DNA of 64,000 bases from contig JBAXPR010000007.1 in the NCBI GenBank assembly GCA_037132135.1, forward strand, positions 9,723 to 73,722, in the 5' to 3' direction. Below are positions 31,806 to 41,243 of the stretch, piece after piece. The translations under genes were made by a program, and so were the position numbers. Origin of the DNA: BOG-933 sp037132135 (GTDB lineage: Bacteria > Pseudomonadota > Alphaproteobacteria > Azospirillales > Azospirillaceae). The first letter of the stretch is position 1. Each line of letters opens with the position of its first letter. The notes below the pieces were generated by a model, which searched no databases, was not told where the DNA came from, and saw only the letters and a list, made by a program, of their open reading frames with translations.

Positions 31806-32953
31806 TCCGCAGCCTCCAGAGCCTTCAGGGGACGATCGGCGCCGCAGCAGCGGCCGCAGCCGGCATGCGCGACCTCGATCACGGTTTCGGCCAGCCGCGC
31901 CGCGGCATCGACCACGCACCAGCCCCGCGACACCGCCGCCGCCAGCGCCAGATCGGCCGGTTGGGCCAGCAGGGTCTCCAGCCGGGCCGCCAGGGTGTCG
32001 GCGGTGAATTCCGGCTGGGCCATCAGCCAGGCGCCGCCGGCCAGGGCCAGCGAGCGGGCGTTGGCGGTCTGATGATCGTCGGTGGCGTAGGGGTAGGGGA
32101 CCAGGATCGCCGGCCGCCCGACCGCGGTCAGTTCGGCCATCGTCGAGGCCCCGGCGCGGCAAATCACGAGATGGGCGGCGGCAAGACGGGCCGGCACGTC
32201 GGTGAAGAACGCCGACAGCTCGACGCCGCCGACGCCCAGCCCCTCATAGGCGGCGCGGGCGCCGTCGATATCCTCGGGCCGGCATTGCTGGGCGACCACC
32301 AGCCGGGCCCGCAGCACCGCCGGTACCCGGGCCAGCGCCGCCGGAATCACCTCGCTGAACACCCGGGCGCCCTGACTGCCGCCGATCACCAGCAGCCGCA
32401 CCGGACCGGCGCCGGCGGGCGGGACATAATAGGCGTCGCGCACCGCGGCAACCCCGGGACGAACCGGATTGCCGGTCTGAACCACCAGATCCCGGCAGGC
32501 CTCGGGCAGGCCGCTGACCACCGGAAACGACACCGCCAGCTTGCGCACCCCCCCGGCCATCAGCCGGTTGGCCCGGCCAAGCACGGCGTTCTGTTCGTGC
32601 AGCACCACCGGCACCCCGGCCAACCGGGCCGCGATCACCGCCGGCAGCGAGGGATAGCCGCCGAACCCGACCACCACCGCCGGCTTCAGCGCCCGGATCA
32701 GCCGCCGCGCCTCGAGCGTGCCGAGCGCAATCAGGCCGAGGGTGCGCAGCGTGCCGAGCAGGCCGGGAAACAGCGTCGCGGCATGGACCCGGTGCACCGG
32801 CACCGCGGGCAGGCTGTCGCCGAAGGCCTTGCCCCGGCGGTCGGTGATCAGTTCCACCGGCTGGCCGCGGGCGAGAAGTTCACGCGCCAGCGCCTCGGCG
32901 GGAAAGAGGTGGCCGCCGGTGCCGCCGGCGGTGAGCAGGACCGGTGGGGTCAT
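31802..32953 (-). CDS. murG: UDP-GlcNAc:undecaprenyl-PP-MurNAc-pentapeptide transferase
   Basis: 383 residues starting MTPPVLLTAGGTGGHLFPA, the first glycine-rich loop of MurG. VVGFGGYPSLPAVIAA, LHEQNAVLGRANR, VIGGSQGARVFSEV and ICRAGASTMAELTAVG cover the acceptor and UDP-GlcNAc sites. It converts lipid I to lipid II at the inner face of the membrane. Start and stop both overlap neighbours as ATGA. Confidence 0.97.
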   Translation of the reverse strand: MTPPVLLTAGGTGGHLFPAEALARELLARGQPVELITDRRGKAFGDSLPAVPVHRVHAATLFPGLLGTLRTLGLIALGTLEARRLIRALKPAVVVGFGGYPSLPAVIAARLAGVPVVLHEQNAVLGRANRLMAGGVRKLAVSFPVVSGLPEACRDLVVQTGNPVRPGVAAVRDAYYVPPAGAGPVRLLVIGGSQGARVFSEVIPAALARVPAVLRARLVVAQQCRPEDIDGARAAYEGLGVGGVELSAFFTDVPARLAAAHLVICRAGASTMAELTAVGRPAILVPYPYATDDHQTANARSLALAGGAWLMAQPEFTADTLAARLETLLAQPADLALAAAVSRGWCVVDAAARLAETVIEVAHAGCGRCCGADRPLKALEAAE

Positions 32954-34074
32954 GGCCGGTCCTCCAGCCCGAAATGACGGCGGGTCAGCGCCAGCACCAT
33001 GCCCATGCCGAAGCCGAGGGCGATCAGCGACGAGCCGCCATAGCTGACGAACGGCAGGGTCATGCCCTTGGTCGGCATCATATGCAGCGACGAGGCCATG
33101 TTGATGAAGGCCTGCATGCCGAACTGCACCAGCAGCCCGGCCGCGGCCAGCAGCACGAAGAGATTGGAGTCCTTGAGCAGGCGCGAGAAGCCGCGCAGCA
33201 CGATAAAGCCGAACAGCGCGACCAGCATCAGGGTCCAGATCAGCCCCAGTTCCTCGCCCGCGACCGCGAAGATGAAGTCGGCATGGGCATCGGGCAACTG
33301 CATCTTGACCGTGCCCTGCCCCGGCCCGGTACCGAGCAGGCCGCCGTTGCTGAAGGCTTCGAGAGAGCGCGTGACCTGATACTGGTCTCCCGCGGCGGGA
33401 TCGAGAAACCGGTCGATGCGGCTGTGCACGTGGGGCAGCAGCTGATAGGCCCCGACCAGCCCGATGCAGCCGAGCGCACCGAGAATCACGACATAGGCGA
33501 TGTTGAGCCCGGCGAGGAAGAACTGGCAGAACCAGACCACCGAGACCACAAAGGCCATGCCGAGGTCGGGCTGCTTCAGCAGCAACCCGGCGACCAGAAG
33601 ATAGGCACCGATGGAAACGACGTTGCCGGGAAAGCCGGGGCTGGTGCGCTGTAGCGAAAACAGCCAGGCCGCGACCACGGCGAACGCCGGCTTGAGAAAT
33701 TCCGAAGGCTGGATCGACAGCCCGGGCAGATGAATCCAGCGCCGCGCGCCCTTGATCTCGACGCCGACGACCATCGTCGCCGCGGTCAGCAAGAGAGCGA
33801 TGCCGAACACGATCAGCGCCGCCCGCCGCACGCCCCGGGGCGACATCAGCGACACCGCGACCATCAGCAGCAGCGCCGGAATCAGCATCACCACGTGATG
33901 CTCGACGAAATGATACGAGTCGAGGCCGATGCGGGCGGCCACGGCCGGACTGGCGGCCATGATCAGGATCGTGCCGTAGCCGACCAGCACCGCCAGCGCC
34001 GCCAGCATCCAGCGGTCGACGGTCCACCACCATCTGCCCAGGATCGACTGGTCGGTGCGGTCGAAGGCCATCAT
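32950..34074 (-). CDS. ftsW: Septal peptidoglycan glycosyltransferase FtsW
   Basis: 374 residues with about ten membrane helices. SEDS-family features are GARRWIHLPGLSIQPSEFLK, the periplasmic loop with the catalytic Asp in DAHADFIFAVAGEELG, and the C-terminal FVSYGGSSLIA. FtsW polymerises lipid II into glycan strands with its partner transpeptidase FtsI, encoded upstream. Overlaps murD and murG by four bases each. Confidence 0.96.
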   Translation of the reverse strand: MMAFDRTDQSILGRWWWTVDRWMLAALAVLVGYGTILIMAASPAVAARIGLDSYHFVEHHVVMLIPALLLMVAVSLMSPRGVRRAALIVFGIALLLTAATMVVGVEIKGARRWIHLPGLSIQPSEFLKPAFAVVAAWLFSLQRTSPGFPGNVVSIGAYLLVAGLLLKQPDLGMAFVVSVVWFCQFFLAGLNIAYVVILGALGCIGLVGAYQLLPHVHSRIDRFLDPAAGDQYQVTRSLEAFSNGGLLGTGPGQGTVKMQLPDAHADFIFAVAGEELGLIWTLMLVALFGFIVLRGFSRLLKDSNLFVLLAAAGLLVQFGMQAFINMASSLHMMPTKGMTLPFVSYGGSSLIALGFGMGMVLALTRRHFGLEDRP

Positions 34075-35492
34075 GGCCGAGCCCCCCCTCTACCCGAATA
34101 GTTCTCAACGAAGTCCGCGACATGGGCGGCAAAAGCGGCGCCGCGCGCCTCGAAATCCGTGAACTGATCGAACGACGCGCAGGCCGGCGAGAGCAGAACG
34201 CAGGCCCCCGACCGGCGTTCCGCAAGAGCCATCTCTGAGGCCTTGCGTACCGCAACATCGAGCGTACCACATCTTGTATACTGAACTTGACCCTCAAGCC
34301 AAGCGGCAAACGACTCGGAAGCAGCTCCGATCAAAAAAGCGTGACGAATTCGACCCAGCAAGGGCTCCAAACCGTCCAGACCGCCCTCTTTTGGCTTGCC
34401 ACCGAGGATCCAATAGATATCGTGGTAGCATGCCAGGGCTTTGCCTGCCGCTTCTGCGTTGGTCGCTTTGCTGTCATTGACGAAAATTACGCTCTCGAGT
34501 TGCCCCACCCGCTGCTGCCGGTGGGCGAGGCCGGGAAAGCTGGCGATCGAGCGCGCGATCAGATCGGGATGCGCGCCCACCGCCCGCGCGGCGGCATAGG
34601 CCGCGGCGGCATTCTGCCAGTTGTGACGGCCGGGCAGCGCCGGCAGCGGCCTGAGATCGAGGATTTCCACCGCCCGGCTCTCGGTGTCGTCGATCAGCAC
34701 GCCGTGCTTGGTGTAGACCCCGCCCGCGACCCGGTGTTCGACCGCGACCGGGATCACGGTCAGATCGTCGCGCCGCTCGAGCGCCTGAAAGATTTCCCGG
34801 CTCGGCTCGTCGTCGACGCCGATGATCGCGGTCATCGGCACCGTCGGCGCCACCACCGGCTTTTGCTCGAACATCAGGGTTTTGGCCCGGATGTAGCCGT
34901 CCATGCCGCCGTGGCGGTCGAGGTGATCGGGGGTGATGTTGAGCATCACCGCCACCGCGAACGGCGCCGCGAAGGTCTGTTCCAGCTGATAGGACGACAA
35001 CTCAAGGACATAGGTGCCGGACGAACCCATCGCAGGCAGGCTCAGCACCGGCAGGCCGAGGTTGCCGCCCACCGCCACCGGCCGCCCCGAGAGCTTCAGG
35101 ATGTGGCCGATCAGCGAGGTGGTGGTCGACTTGCCGTTGGTGCCGGTGATGCCGATCCAGGTGGCGTCGTGCTCGGAGCGGGCCAGCAGTTCGATGTCGC
35201 CGATGATCTCGACCCCGGCCTCACGCGCCCGCACCGCCACCGGATTGGGCTCGGGAAAGGTGTGGGGAATCCCCGGCGCGAGCACCAGCGCGGCAACGCC
35301 GGCAAAATCGGCCTCATGGAGGTTGATCAGCGGCACCCCGGCCGCCGCGGCCTCGGTCCGGCGCGGCGGGCTGTCGTCCCAGGCCAGCACCCGGGCGCCG
35401 CTCTGCTTCAGTGCCAGCGCCGCGGTGAGGCCGGAACGCGCCAGCCCCATCACCGCCACCGGATACCCCTTGAAAAAGAAGAGGTCGATCAT
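34071..35492 (-). CDS. murD: UDP-MurNAc-L-alanine--D-glutamate ligase
   Basis: 473 residues. GYPVAVMGLARSGLTAA opens the UDP-binding domain; GTNGKSTTTSLIGHIL is the ATP loop; NITPDHLDRHGG and FVNDSKATNAEAA are Mur-ligase signatures. It adds D-Glu to UDP-MurNAc-L-Ala. Roughly codons 325-405 (34260-34500) are about 53% GC, against near 70% in the rest of the gene, with codons such as ACA, AGA, TTG and GTA that are rare elsewhere, yet the protein looks intact. Overlaps ftsW by four bases. Confidence 0.96.
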   Translation of the reverse strand: MIDLFFFKGYPVAVMGLARSGLTAALALKQSGARVLAWDDSPPRRTEAAAAGVPLINLHEADFAGVAALVLAPGIPHTFPEPNPVAVRAREAGVEIIGDIELLARSEHDATWIGITGTNGKSTTTSLIGHILKLSGRPVAVGGNLGLPVLSLPAMGSSGTYVLELSSYQLEQTFAAPFAVAVMLNITPDHLDRHGGMDGYIRAKTLMFEQKPVVAPTVPMTAIIGVDDEPSREIFQALERRDDLTVIPVAVEHRVAGGVYTKHGVLIDDTESRAVEILDLRPLPALPGRHNWQNAAAAYAAARAVGAHPDLIARSIASFPGLAHRQQRVGQLESVIFVNDSKATNAEAAGKALACYHDIYWILGGKPKEGGLDGLEPLLGRIRHAFLIGAASESFAAWLEGQVQYTRCGTLDVAVRKASEMALAERRSGACVLLSPACASFDQFTDFEARGAAFAAHVADFVENYSGRGGARP

Positions 35493-35499
35493 GCCGGGG

Positions 35500-36585
35500 T
35501 CACCTTAGCTTCAGGGTGGAAAGTCCGATCAGGGCCAGAATGGTGGCGATGATCCAGAAACGGATCACCACGGTCGGTTCGGCCCAGCCCTTCTTCTCGA
35601 AATGATGATGCAGCGGCGCCATGCGGAACACCCGCTTGCCGGTGAGCTTGAACGAGGCGACCTGGACGATCACCGACACCGTTTCCAGGACGAAGAGGCC
35701 GCCGATGATGGCCAGCACCATCTCGTGCTTGGTGACGATGCTGACGGCGCCGAGCGCTCCGCCCACCGAAAGCGAGCCGGTGTCGCCCATGAAGACCATC
35801 GCCGGCGGCGCGTTGAACCAGAGAAAACCGAGGCTGGCCCCGACCAGGGCGCCACAGAAGACCGTCAGTTCGCCGGCCCTGGGCACGTAATGGAGTTGCA
35901 GATAGTTGGCGAAGATGCTGTTGCCGACGAGGTAGGCGATCAGGGCGAAGCAGCCGGCCGCGATCATCACCGGCACGATGGCGAGGCCGTCGAGGCCGTC
36001 GGTGAGGTTGACCGCGTTGGAGGCGCCGACCATGACGAAGATCGAGAAGGCGACGAACAGCCAGCCGAACTGGATCAGCACCTCCTTGAAGAACGGGATC
36101 GAGAGGCCGGTGGCCAGCGGCTCGGGCGTCACGACCACGATCAGCACCGAGGCGACCAGCGAGACCCCGATCTGCGCCACCAGTTTCAGCTTGCCGGGCA
36201 GGCCCTTGGGGTTGCGCTTGGTCAGCTTGAGATAGTCGTCGCCGAAACCGACCATGCCGAAGCCGACCGTGACCAGCAGCACGATCCAGGTGTAGGCGTT
36301 GGAAAGATCGACCCATAACAGGGTGCTGACGATCACCGCGATCAGGATCATCAGGCCACCCATGGTCGGGGTGCCCTTTTTCTTGAGGTGGGTCTCGGGG
36401 CCGTCGGCGCGGATCGGCTGCCCCTCGCCTTGCTTGCGCTTCAGCCAGCGGATCAGCGCCGGCCCGATCACGAAGCTGATGATCAGCGCCGTCAGCACCG
36501 CGCCGCCGGTGCGAAAGGTGATGTAGCGGAAAAGATTGAACGGACCGAAGTCGTTCGCCAGCGGATAGAGCAGATGATACAGCAT
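35500..36585 (-). CDS. mraY: Phospho-MurNAc-pentapeptide transferase
   Basis: 361 residues, about ten membrane helices. Signatures are KKKGTPTMGGLMIL, the Asp pair in GFGDDYLKL, the NAVNLTDGLDGLA block and the terminal APLHHHFEKKGWAE with the three His. MraY transfers phospho-MurNAc-pentapeptide to undecaprenyl phosphate, giving lipid I. 20 bp downstream of murF and seven bp before murD. Confidence 0.97.
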   Translation of the reverse strand: MLYHLLYPLANDFGPFNLFRYITFRTGGAVLTALIISFVIGPALIRWLKRKQGEGQPIRADGPETHLKKKGTPTMGGLMILIAVIVSTLLWVDLSNAYTWIVLLVTVGFGMVGFGDDYLKLTKRNPKGLPGKLKLVAQIGVSLVASVLIVVVTPEPLATGLSIPFFKEVLIQFGWLFVAFSIFVMVGASNAVNLTDGLDGLAIVPVMIAAGCFALIAYLVGNSIFANYLQLHYVPRAGELTVFCGALVGASLGFLWFNAPPAMVFMGDTGSLSVGGALGAVSIVTKHEMVLAIIGGLFVLETVSVIVQVASFKLTGKRVFRMAPLHHHFEKKGWAEPTVVIRFWIIATILALIGLSTLKLR

Positions 36586-36605
36586 GGATTGAAGCCCTCG
36601 CCCGC

Positions 36606-38045
36606 TTACGAAATCGCCGCGGCCGCCGCCGCCGCCTGAGACTCATCGAGAGCGGCCAGCGCCGCCACCACCCCGCCCATGCGGCTGCCCGCCGAGCCCT
36701 TGACCAGCACGACGTCGCCGCCCCGCACCGCCGCCGCGACCACTGTCGCCAGCGCCCCGGCATGCTCGGCGTACGCGCCCCGTACGCGCTCCGGCAGCGA
36801 TACGTACAGCGCACGCATGTGCGGACCGCAGCAAAAAACCTGATCAAAGCCGGCGGCGACCAGCGGCCCGGCCAAAGCGCCGTGAAGATCGTCGGCCGCC
36901 GTGCCGAGTTCACGCATGTCGCCGAGCACGGCCAGCCGGCGGCCGCCGGCCCCGGTCGCGACCGCGCCGGCAACGGCGAATGAGGCTTCCATTGCCGCCG
37001 GGCTGGCGTTGTAGCTTTCGTCGATCAGGGTGAAGGCCCCGGATTCCAGCGCGACGCGCCGCCTCACCCCCCGGCCCTTGACCGGCGGCAACACCGCCAG
37101 GGTCCGCGCCGCGGCCTCGAGATCCGCGCCGGCCGCCCGCACGGCCAGCAGGACGCCGAGGCTGTTCATCACGAGATGCCGGCCGGGCAGCGACAGGCTG
37201 TAGGCGAGACGGACACCGCCGATCTCGGCCTCGACCATGCTGGCATCGGCTTCGCAGCGGCAGGCGATCAGCCGGGCATCGGCGCCGTCGGCGGCGCCGA
37301 AGCTGAGGATGTGCCCAACCCCGGCCAGCCGTGCCGCCCGCTCCAGCCGGCCGAACTGGTCGTTGTCGCGGTTGAGGATCGCGGTGCCGCCCTGATCCAT
37401 GCCCTCAAAGAGTTCGGCCTTGGCGTCGGCGATCGCCGCGACCGAGGCGAAGAACTCGAGATGCGCCGGAGCGATGGTGGTGATCAGCCCGACGGCGGGC
37501 CGAACCATCCGCGACAGCGGCCCGATCTCGCCGGCGTGGTTCATGCCGAGTTCAAGGACGCCATGGTGGCAGTCGGCGGGCAGCCGGGCGAGACTGAGCG
37601 GCACGCCCCAGTGATTGTTGAGGCTGCCCGCGGTGGCATAGGTCGGCGCCTGGGCCTCGAGGCAGCGCAGCAGCGCCTCCTTGGTCCCGGTCTTGCCCAC
37701 CGAGCCGGTGACCGCGATCACGGTGGCGGCGGTTCGCGCCCGGCCGGCCCGGCCGAGGTTCTGCAGGGCGATGAAGGTGTCGTCGCAGAAAAGCAGCGGC
37801 GCCCCGGCGCTGAGGCCGGCCGGCCGCTCGCTGACCAGCGCCGCCGCGGCCCCGGCGGCCAGCGCCGCGGCAACAAAGCCGTGACCGTCGAAATTCGGCC
37901 CGCGCAAGGCAACGAAAAGATCGCCCGGGACGACGGTGCGGCTATCGATCGAGACGCCGAAGGCGCGCCAGTCACGGTCGCAACGGCCACCGGTGGCCGC
38001 GATCACCGCTTCGGCGGTCCAGAGCGGGGGGCACGGGCCGGTCAT
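36606..38045 (-). CDS. murF: UDP-MurNAc-tripeptide--D-Ala-D-Ala ligase
   Basis: 479 residues. N-terminal SIDSRTVVPGDLFVALRGPNFDGH is the UDP-MurNAc-binding domain; GSVGKTGTKEALLRC is the ATP loop; LELGMNHAGEIGPLSRM and DESYNASPAAMEAS follow. It adds D-Ala-D-Ala to the tripeptide precursor. The ATG overlaps the murE stop by four bases. The C-terminal end is Ala-rich. Confidence 0.96.
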   Translation of the reverse strand: MTGPCPPLWTAEAVIAATGGRCDRDWRAFGVSIDSRTVVPGDLFVALRGPNFDGHGFVAAALAAGAAAALVSERPAGLSAGAPLLFCDDTFIALQNLGRAGRARTAATVIAVTGSVGKTGTKEALLRCLEAQAPTYATAGSLNNHWGVPLSLARLPADCHHGVLELGMNHAGEIGPLSRMVRPAVGLITTIAPAHLEFFASVAAIADAKAELFEGMDQGGTAILNRDNDQFGRLERAARLAGVGHILSFGAADGADARLIACRCEADASMVEAEIGGVRLAYSLSLPGRHLVMNSLGVLLAVRAAGADLEAAARTLAVLPPVKGRGVRRRVALESGAFTLIDESYNASPAAMEASFAVAGAVATGAGGRRLAVLGDMRELGTAADDLHGALAGPLVAAGFDQVFCCGPHMRALYVSLPERVRGAYAEHAGALATVVAAAVRGGDVVLVKGSAGSRMGGVVAALAALDESQAAAAAAAIS

Positions 38046-39475
38046 GGCCTCACCTCCGCCACCGCCGCCCGGGCCTCGGTGGCATCATCAAAGGGACGGG
38101 TTTCGCTGCCGACGATCTGGCCCTGTTCGTGGCCCTTGCCGGCGATCACCAGCAGGTCGCCGTCGGCGAGACCATCCACCGCGGCGCGGATCGCGGCCCG
38201 GCGGTCGGCGATTTCGGCGGCGCCCGGCGCGGCGGCGAGGATTTCGGCGCGAATCGCCGCCGGGACTTCGCTACGGGGATTGTCGTCGGTGACGATCACC
38301 CGGTCGGCGCGAAGGGTCGCGATCCCGCCCATCTCCGGGCGCTTGCCACGGTCGCGGTCGCCGCCGCAGCCGAACACCACCACCAGTCTGCCGGCGGCGT
38401 GGGGACGGAGCGCGGTCAGCACGGTGTCGAGAGCGTCCGGAGTGTGGGCATAATCGACGATCACCGGCGCGCCGGCCGGATGACGGGCCACGAGTTGCAG
38501 CCGCCCGGGCACGCCTTCGAGGGATTCCAGCGCCTCGACCGCCGGCCCGACCTCGGCGGCCGGGTCCGCGGCGAGCACCAGCCCGAGAGCCAAAAGAGCG
38601 TTCCAGGCCTGAAAGCGGCCGATCAGCGGCAGCTCGATCCGCACCGGCCGGCCGAGGAATTCGAGATCGAGCCGCTGGCCATGGCCCAGCGGCGTCACCG
38701 CCCGCACCTTGATCTCACGGCCGGCATAGCCGTAGCCGAGCACCCGGATGCCGCGGATCTGGCAGAGCAGCGCCAGTTCAGGAAATGCCGGCGCGTCGGC
38801 GTTGAGCACGGCCAGACCGTCCTCGGCGAGCACCCGGGCGAAGAGCGCCCCCTTGGCGGCAAGATAGGCGGCCATGTCGCCGTGATAATCGAGATGGTCG
38901 CGGGTCAGGTTGGTGAAGCCCGCCGCCTTCACCCGCACGCCGTCGAGCCGGAACTGGTCGAGGCCGTGGCTGGAGGCCTCCATGGCCAGATGATCGATCC
39001 CGGCAGCGGCCAGCGCGGCGAGGCCGGCATGGAGCGCGACCGGATCGGGGGTGGTCATGCCCGGCCCGGACCATTCGACCCCGACCGGCGCACTCAAACC
39101 CAGCGTGCCGAGGCAGGCGGCGCGCCGGCCCAGCCGCTGCCAGAGCTGGCGCACGAACTGGACGGTCGAGGTCTTGCCGTTGGTGCCGGTGACCGCGACC
39201 ACGGTTCCAGGCTGGCGGCCATAAAACGCCGCCGCCATCAAAGCGAAAGCCCGGCGCGGCGCCGGGTCTTCGATCAGGCGGATGCCGGGGGCGTCGAGCG
39301 TGGTTCCGGGCGGCGCCAGGATCGCAATCGCCCCCCGGGCCACGGCATCGCCGATAAAGGCGCGGCCATCGCTGCGGCTGCCCGGCAGCGCCGCGAACAG
39401 GAAGCCGGGAGCAACCGCCCGCGAGTCCGCCGTCAGACCGGTGATCTTGAGAGCGTGGCCGTCAGTGGTCGTCAT
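38042..39475 (-). CDS. murE: UDP-MurNAc-dipeptide--meso-diaminopimelate ligase
   Basis: 477 residues from MTTTDGHALKITGLTADSR. ATP loop GTNGKTSTVQFVRQ; TNLTRDHLDYHG; the specificity motif DNPR (VIVTDDNPRSE) that recognises meso-diaminopimelate, so the cell wall is of the Gram-negative DAP type. The frame is open upstream into ftsI, but this ATG overlaps the ftsI end by 14 bases and matches the family N-terminus. Confidence 0.97.
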   Translation of the reverse strand: MTTTDGHALKITGLTADSRAVAPGFLFAALPGSRSDGRAFIGDAVARGAIAILAPPGTTLDAPGIRLIEDPAPRRAFALMAAAFYGRQPGTVVAVTGTNGKTSTVQFVRQLWQRLGRRAACLGTLGLSAPVGVEWSGPGMTTPDPVALHAGLAALAAAGIDHLAMEASSHGLDQFRLDGVRVKAAGFTNLTRDHLDYHGDMAAYLAAKGALFARVLAEDGLAVLNADAPAFPELALLCQIRGIRVLGYGYAGREIKVRAVTPLGHGQRLDLEFLGRPVRIELPLIGRFQAWNALLALGLVLAADPAAEVGPAVEALESLEGVPGRLQLVARHPAGAPVIVDYAHTPDALDTVLTALRPHAAGRLVVVFGCGGDRDRGKRPEMGGIATLRADRVIVTDDNPRSEVPAAIRAEILAAAPGAAEIADRRAAIRAAVDGLADGDLLVIAGKGHEQGQIVGSETRPFDDATEARAAVAEVRP

Positions 39476-41243
39476 CGGGCGAAAACGCAGCAAGAGTGGT
39501 CCCTTTCTGGGGAAGGTCCGCGTCGAGGGCCTGACGGATTTCCGGCCGGTTCTCATCGACCGGCTGAACGCCCAGCAGCGGGCCGATCTGCCTGATCACC
39601 CGGCCAACCGCGGGAGCACTGGTCCAGCCGGCGGTGGCGAAGCCGTGACTGGAGGCCGAGGGCTTCGGCTCGTCGATCATCACCATCACCAGATACTTGG
39701 GATCGTTGATCGGGAAGACGCCGATGAAGGAGGTCAGGTTGGCGTTCTGGGCATAGTGGCGGCCACGCTGCTTGTCGGCGGTGCCGGTCTTGCCGCCGAC
39801 GAGATAACCGGGAACGTCGGCGAACTTGGCGGTGCCCTCGGTGACCACGATCCGGAACAGCTTGCGCATCTCCTGCGAGGTCCGCTCGGAGATGACCCGC
39901 TCGCCGCCGACCTCCTGGCCGGGCTGAACCTTGAGCAGGGTCGGCTTATGCAGAATGCCGCCGTTGATCACCGCCGAGGCGCCCATCGCGACATGGAGCG
40001 GGCTGACCGACATGCCATGGCCGAAGGCGATGGTCATGGCGTTGATCTCGCGCCAGGGATGCGGGATCAGCGGCTTGCCGAGTTCGGGCAACTCGATCGG
40101 CACCCCCTTGAGGAAGCCGATCTTGTTCATGAAGGCCTGCTGGGTCGGCACCCCGGCGGTCAGGGCCATGTGCACCGAACCCAGGTTGGACGAATACTCG
40201 AAGATTTCGGTGACGTTCAGCATCCGGTGCTTGCCGTGATAGTCACTGATGGTGAAACGGCCGATATGGATCGGGTTGATGGCGTCGAAGTTGTCGGAGG
40301 GCTTGACCTTGCCGCTGTCCAGGGCCATCGCCGAGTTAAAGATTTTGAAGGTCGACCCCATCTCGTAGACGCCGAGAGTGTTGCGGTCGAACTTCTGCTC
40401 GTCCTCGATCTCGCCCGGCTCATGGGGATCGAAGTCGGGCAAGGAGGTCATGGCCAGCACCTCGCCGGTGCGCACGTCCATGATGATACCGTTGCCGCCG
40501 ATCGCCTTGAACTCTTCCACCGAGGCCGCGATCTCGCGGCGCAGAATGTGCTGAAGCCGGAGATCCAGCGAGGTCTGCAGGGGGGTCAGCGCCGACTGCT
40601 TCAGCCGTTTGTCGAAAAAGCGCTCGAGCCCGGCCAGGCCGACATTGTCGACGCCGGCGTAGCCGACGACATGGGCGGTCAGGTTGGCCGGCGGATAAAA
40701 CCGCCGTTCCTCGCGTTCGAACAGAATGCCGGGCAGGCCGAGAACATGGACCGCCTGATGCTGGCGCGGGGTCAGATTGCGCTTCAGCCAGACGAAGCGC
40801 TTGTTGCTTCTGAGCTTGGCCAGGGTTTCCTTGTAGTCGAGTCCGGGCAGCGCCTCGGCCAGCTTGACCGCCGCCTCCTGGGCGTCGAGCACCAGCTTGG
40901 GATCGGCATAGAGCGAGGCGGTGGCGAGCGAGGTCGCCAGCTGCTGGCCGCCGCGATCGAGAATATCGGCCCGGCTGAGCAGAGCGTCGGCGTCGGGAGT
41001 GCGCTCAAGGCGGGCCTCGTCGTGGCCGGTGAAGCAGGTCGCGCCGACCAGCCGCACCGAAACCGCGCAAAAAGCGAGCACGATCACAAGACCGGTGACA
41101 ACCAGCCGGTCGCGGCCCCGGTCCAGCGCCCGGGTGGCGCCGCTGATCGCGCGGGCGTGAAACCGGCTTTCCGCGGAATAATGCCGCTCCCGGGCCTCAT
41201 CGCCTTTAAACCGGGGGTGCTCGAACTCGGGCTCGGTGATCAT
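39462..41243 (-). CDS. ftsI: Septal peptidoglycan transpeptidase FtsI (PBP3)
   Basis: 593 residues. A cytoplasmic tail of about 45 residues, one membrane helix (LVVTGLVIVLAFCAVSVRL), the pedestal domain (residues ~60-230), and the transpeptidase domain with SXXK GSTFKIF, SXN YSSNLGS and KTG VGGKTGTADKQ. It cross-links septal peptidoglycan in the periplasm with FtsW. The start overlaps the ftsL stop as ATGA. Confidence 0.97.
   Translation of the reverse strand: MITEPEFEHPRFKGDEARERHYSAESRFHARAISGATRALDRGRDRLVVTGLVIVLAFCAVSVRLVGATCFTGHDEARLERTPDADALLSRADILDRGGQQLATSLATASLYADPKLVLDAQEAAVKLAEALPGLDYKETLAKLRSNKRFVWLKRNLTPRQHQAVHVLGLPGILFEREERRFYPPANLTAHVVGYAGVDNVGLAGLERFFDKRLKQSALTPLQTSLDLRLQHILRREIAASVEEFKAIGGNGIIMDVRTGEVLAMTSLPDFDPHEPGEIEDEQKFDRNTLGVYEMGSTFKIFNSAMALDSGKVKPSDNFDAINPIHIGRFTISDYHGKHRMLNVTEIFEYSSNLGSVHMALTAGVPTQQAFMNKIGFLKGVPIELPELGKPLIPHPWREINAMTIAFGHGMSVSPLHVAMGASAVINGGILHKPTLLKVQPGQEVGGERVISERTSQEMRKLFRIVVTEGTAKFADVPGYLVGGKTGTADKQRGRHYAQNANLTSFIGVFPINDPKYLVMVMIDEPKPSASSHGFATAGWTSAPAVGRVIRQIGPLLGVQPVDENRPEIRQALDADLPQKGTTLAAFSPDDDH

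Noticed and set aside
29414..34309. Long upstream extensions of ddl, murC and murG frames
   Set aside because: Family N-termini and ATGA overlaps with the preceding genes fix the starts well inside these frames.
36768..36826. Clusters of GTAC/CGTAC words here and near 11330, 12660, 49010, 58400 and 60050-60240
   Set aside because: GTAC is frequent throughout the window and the clusters coincide with Tyr/Val/Arg codons; no consistent longer motif.
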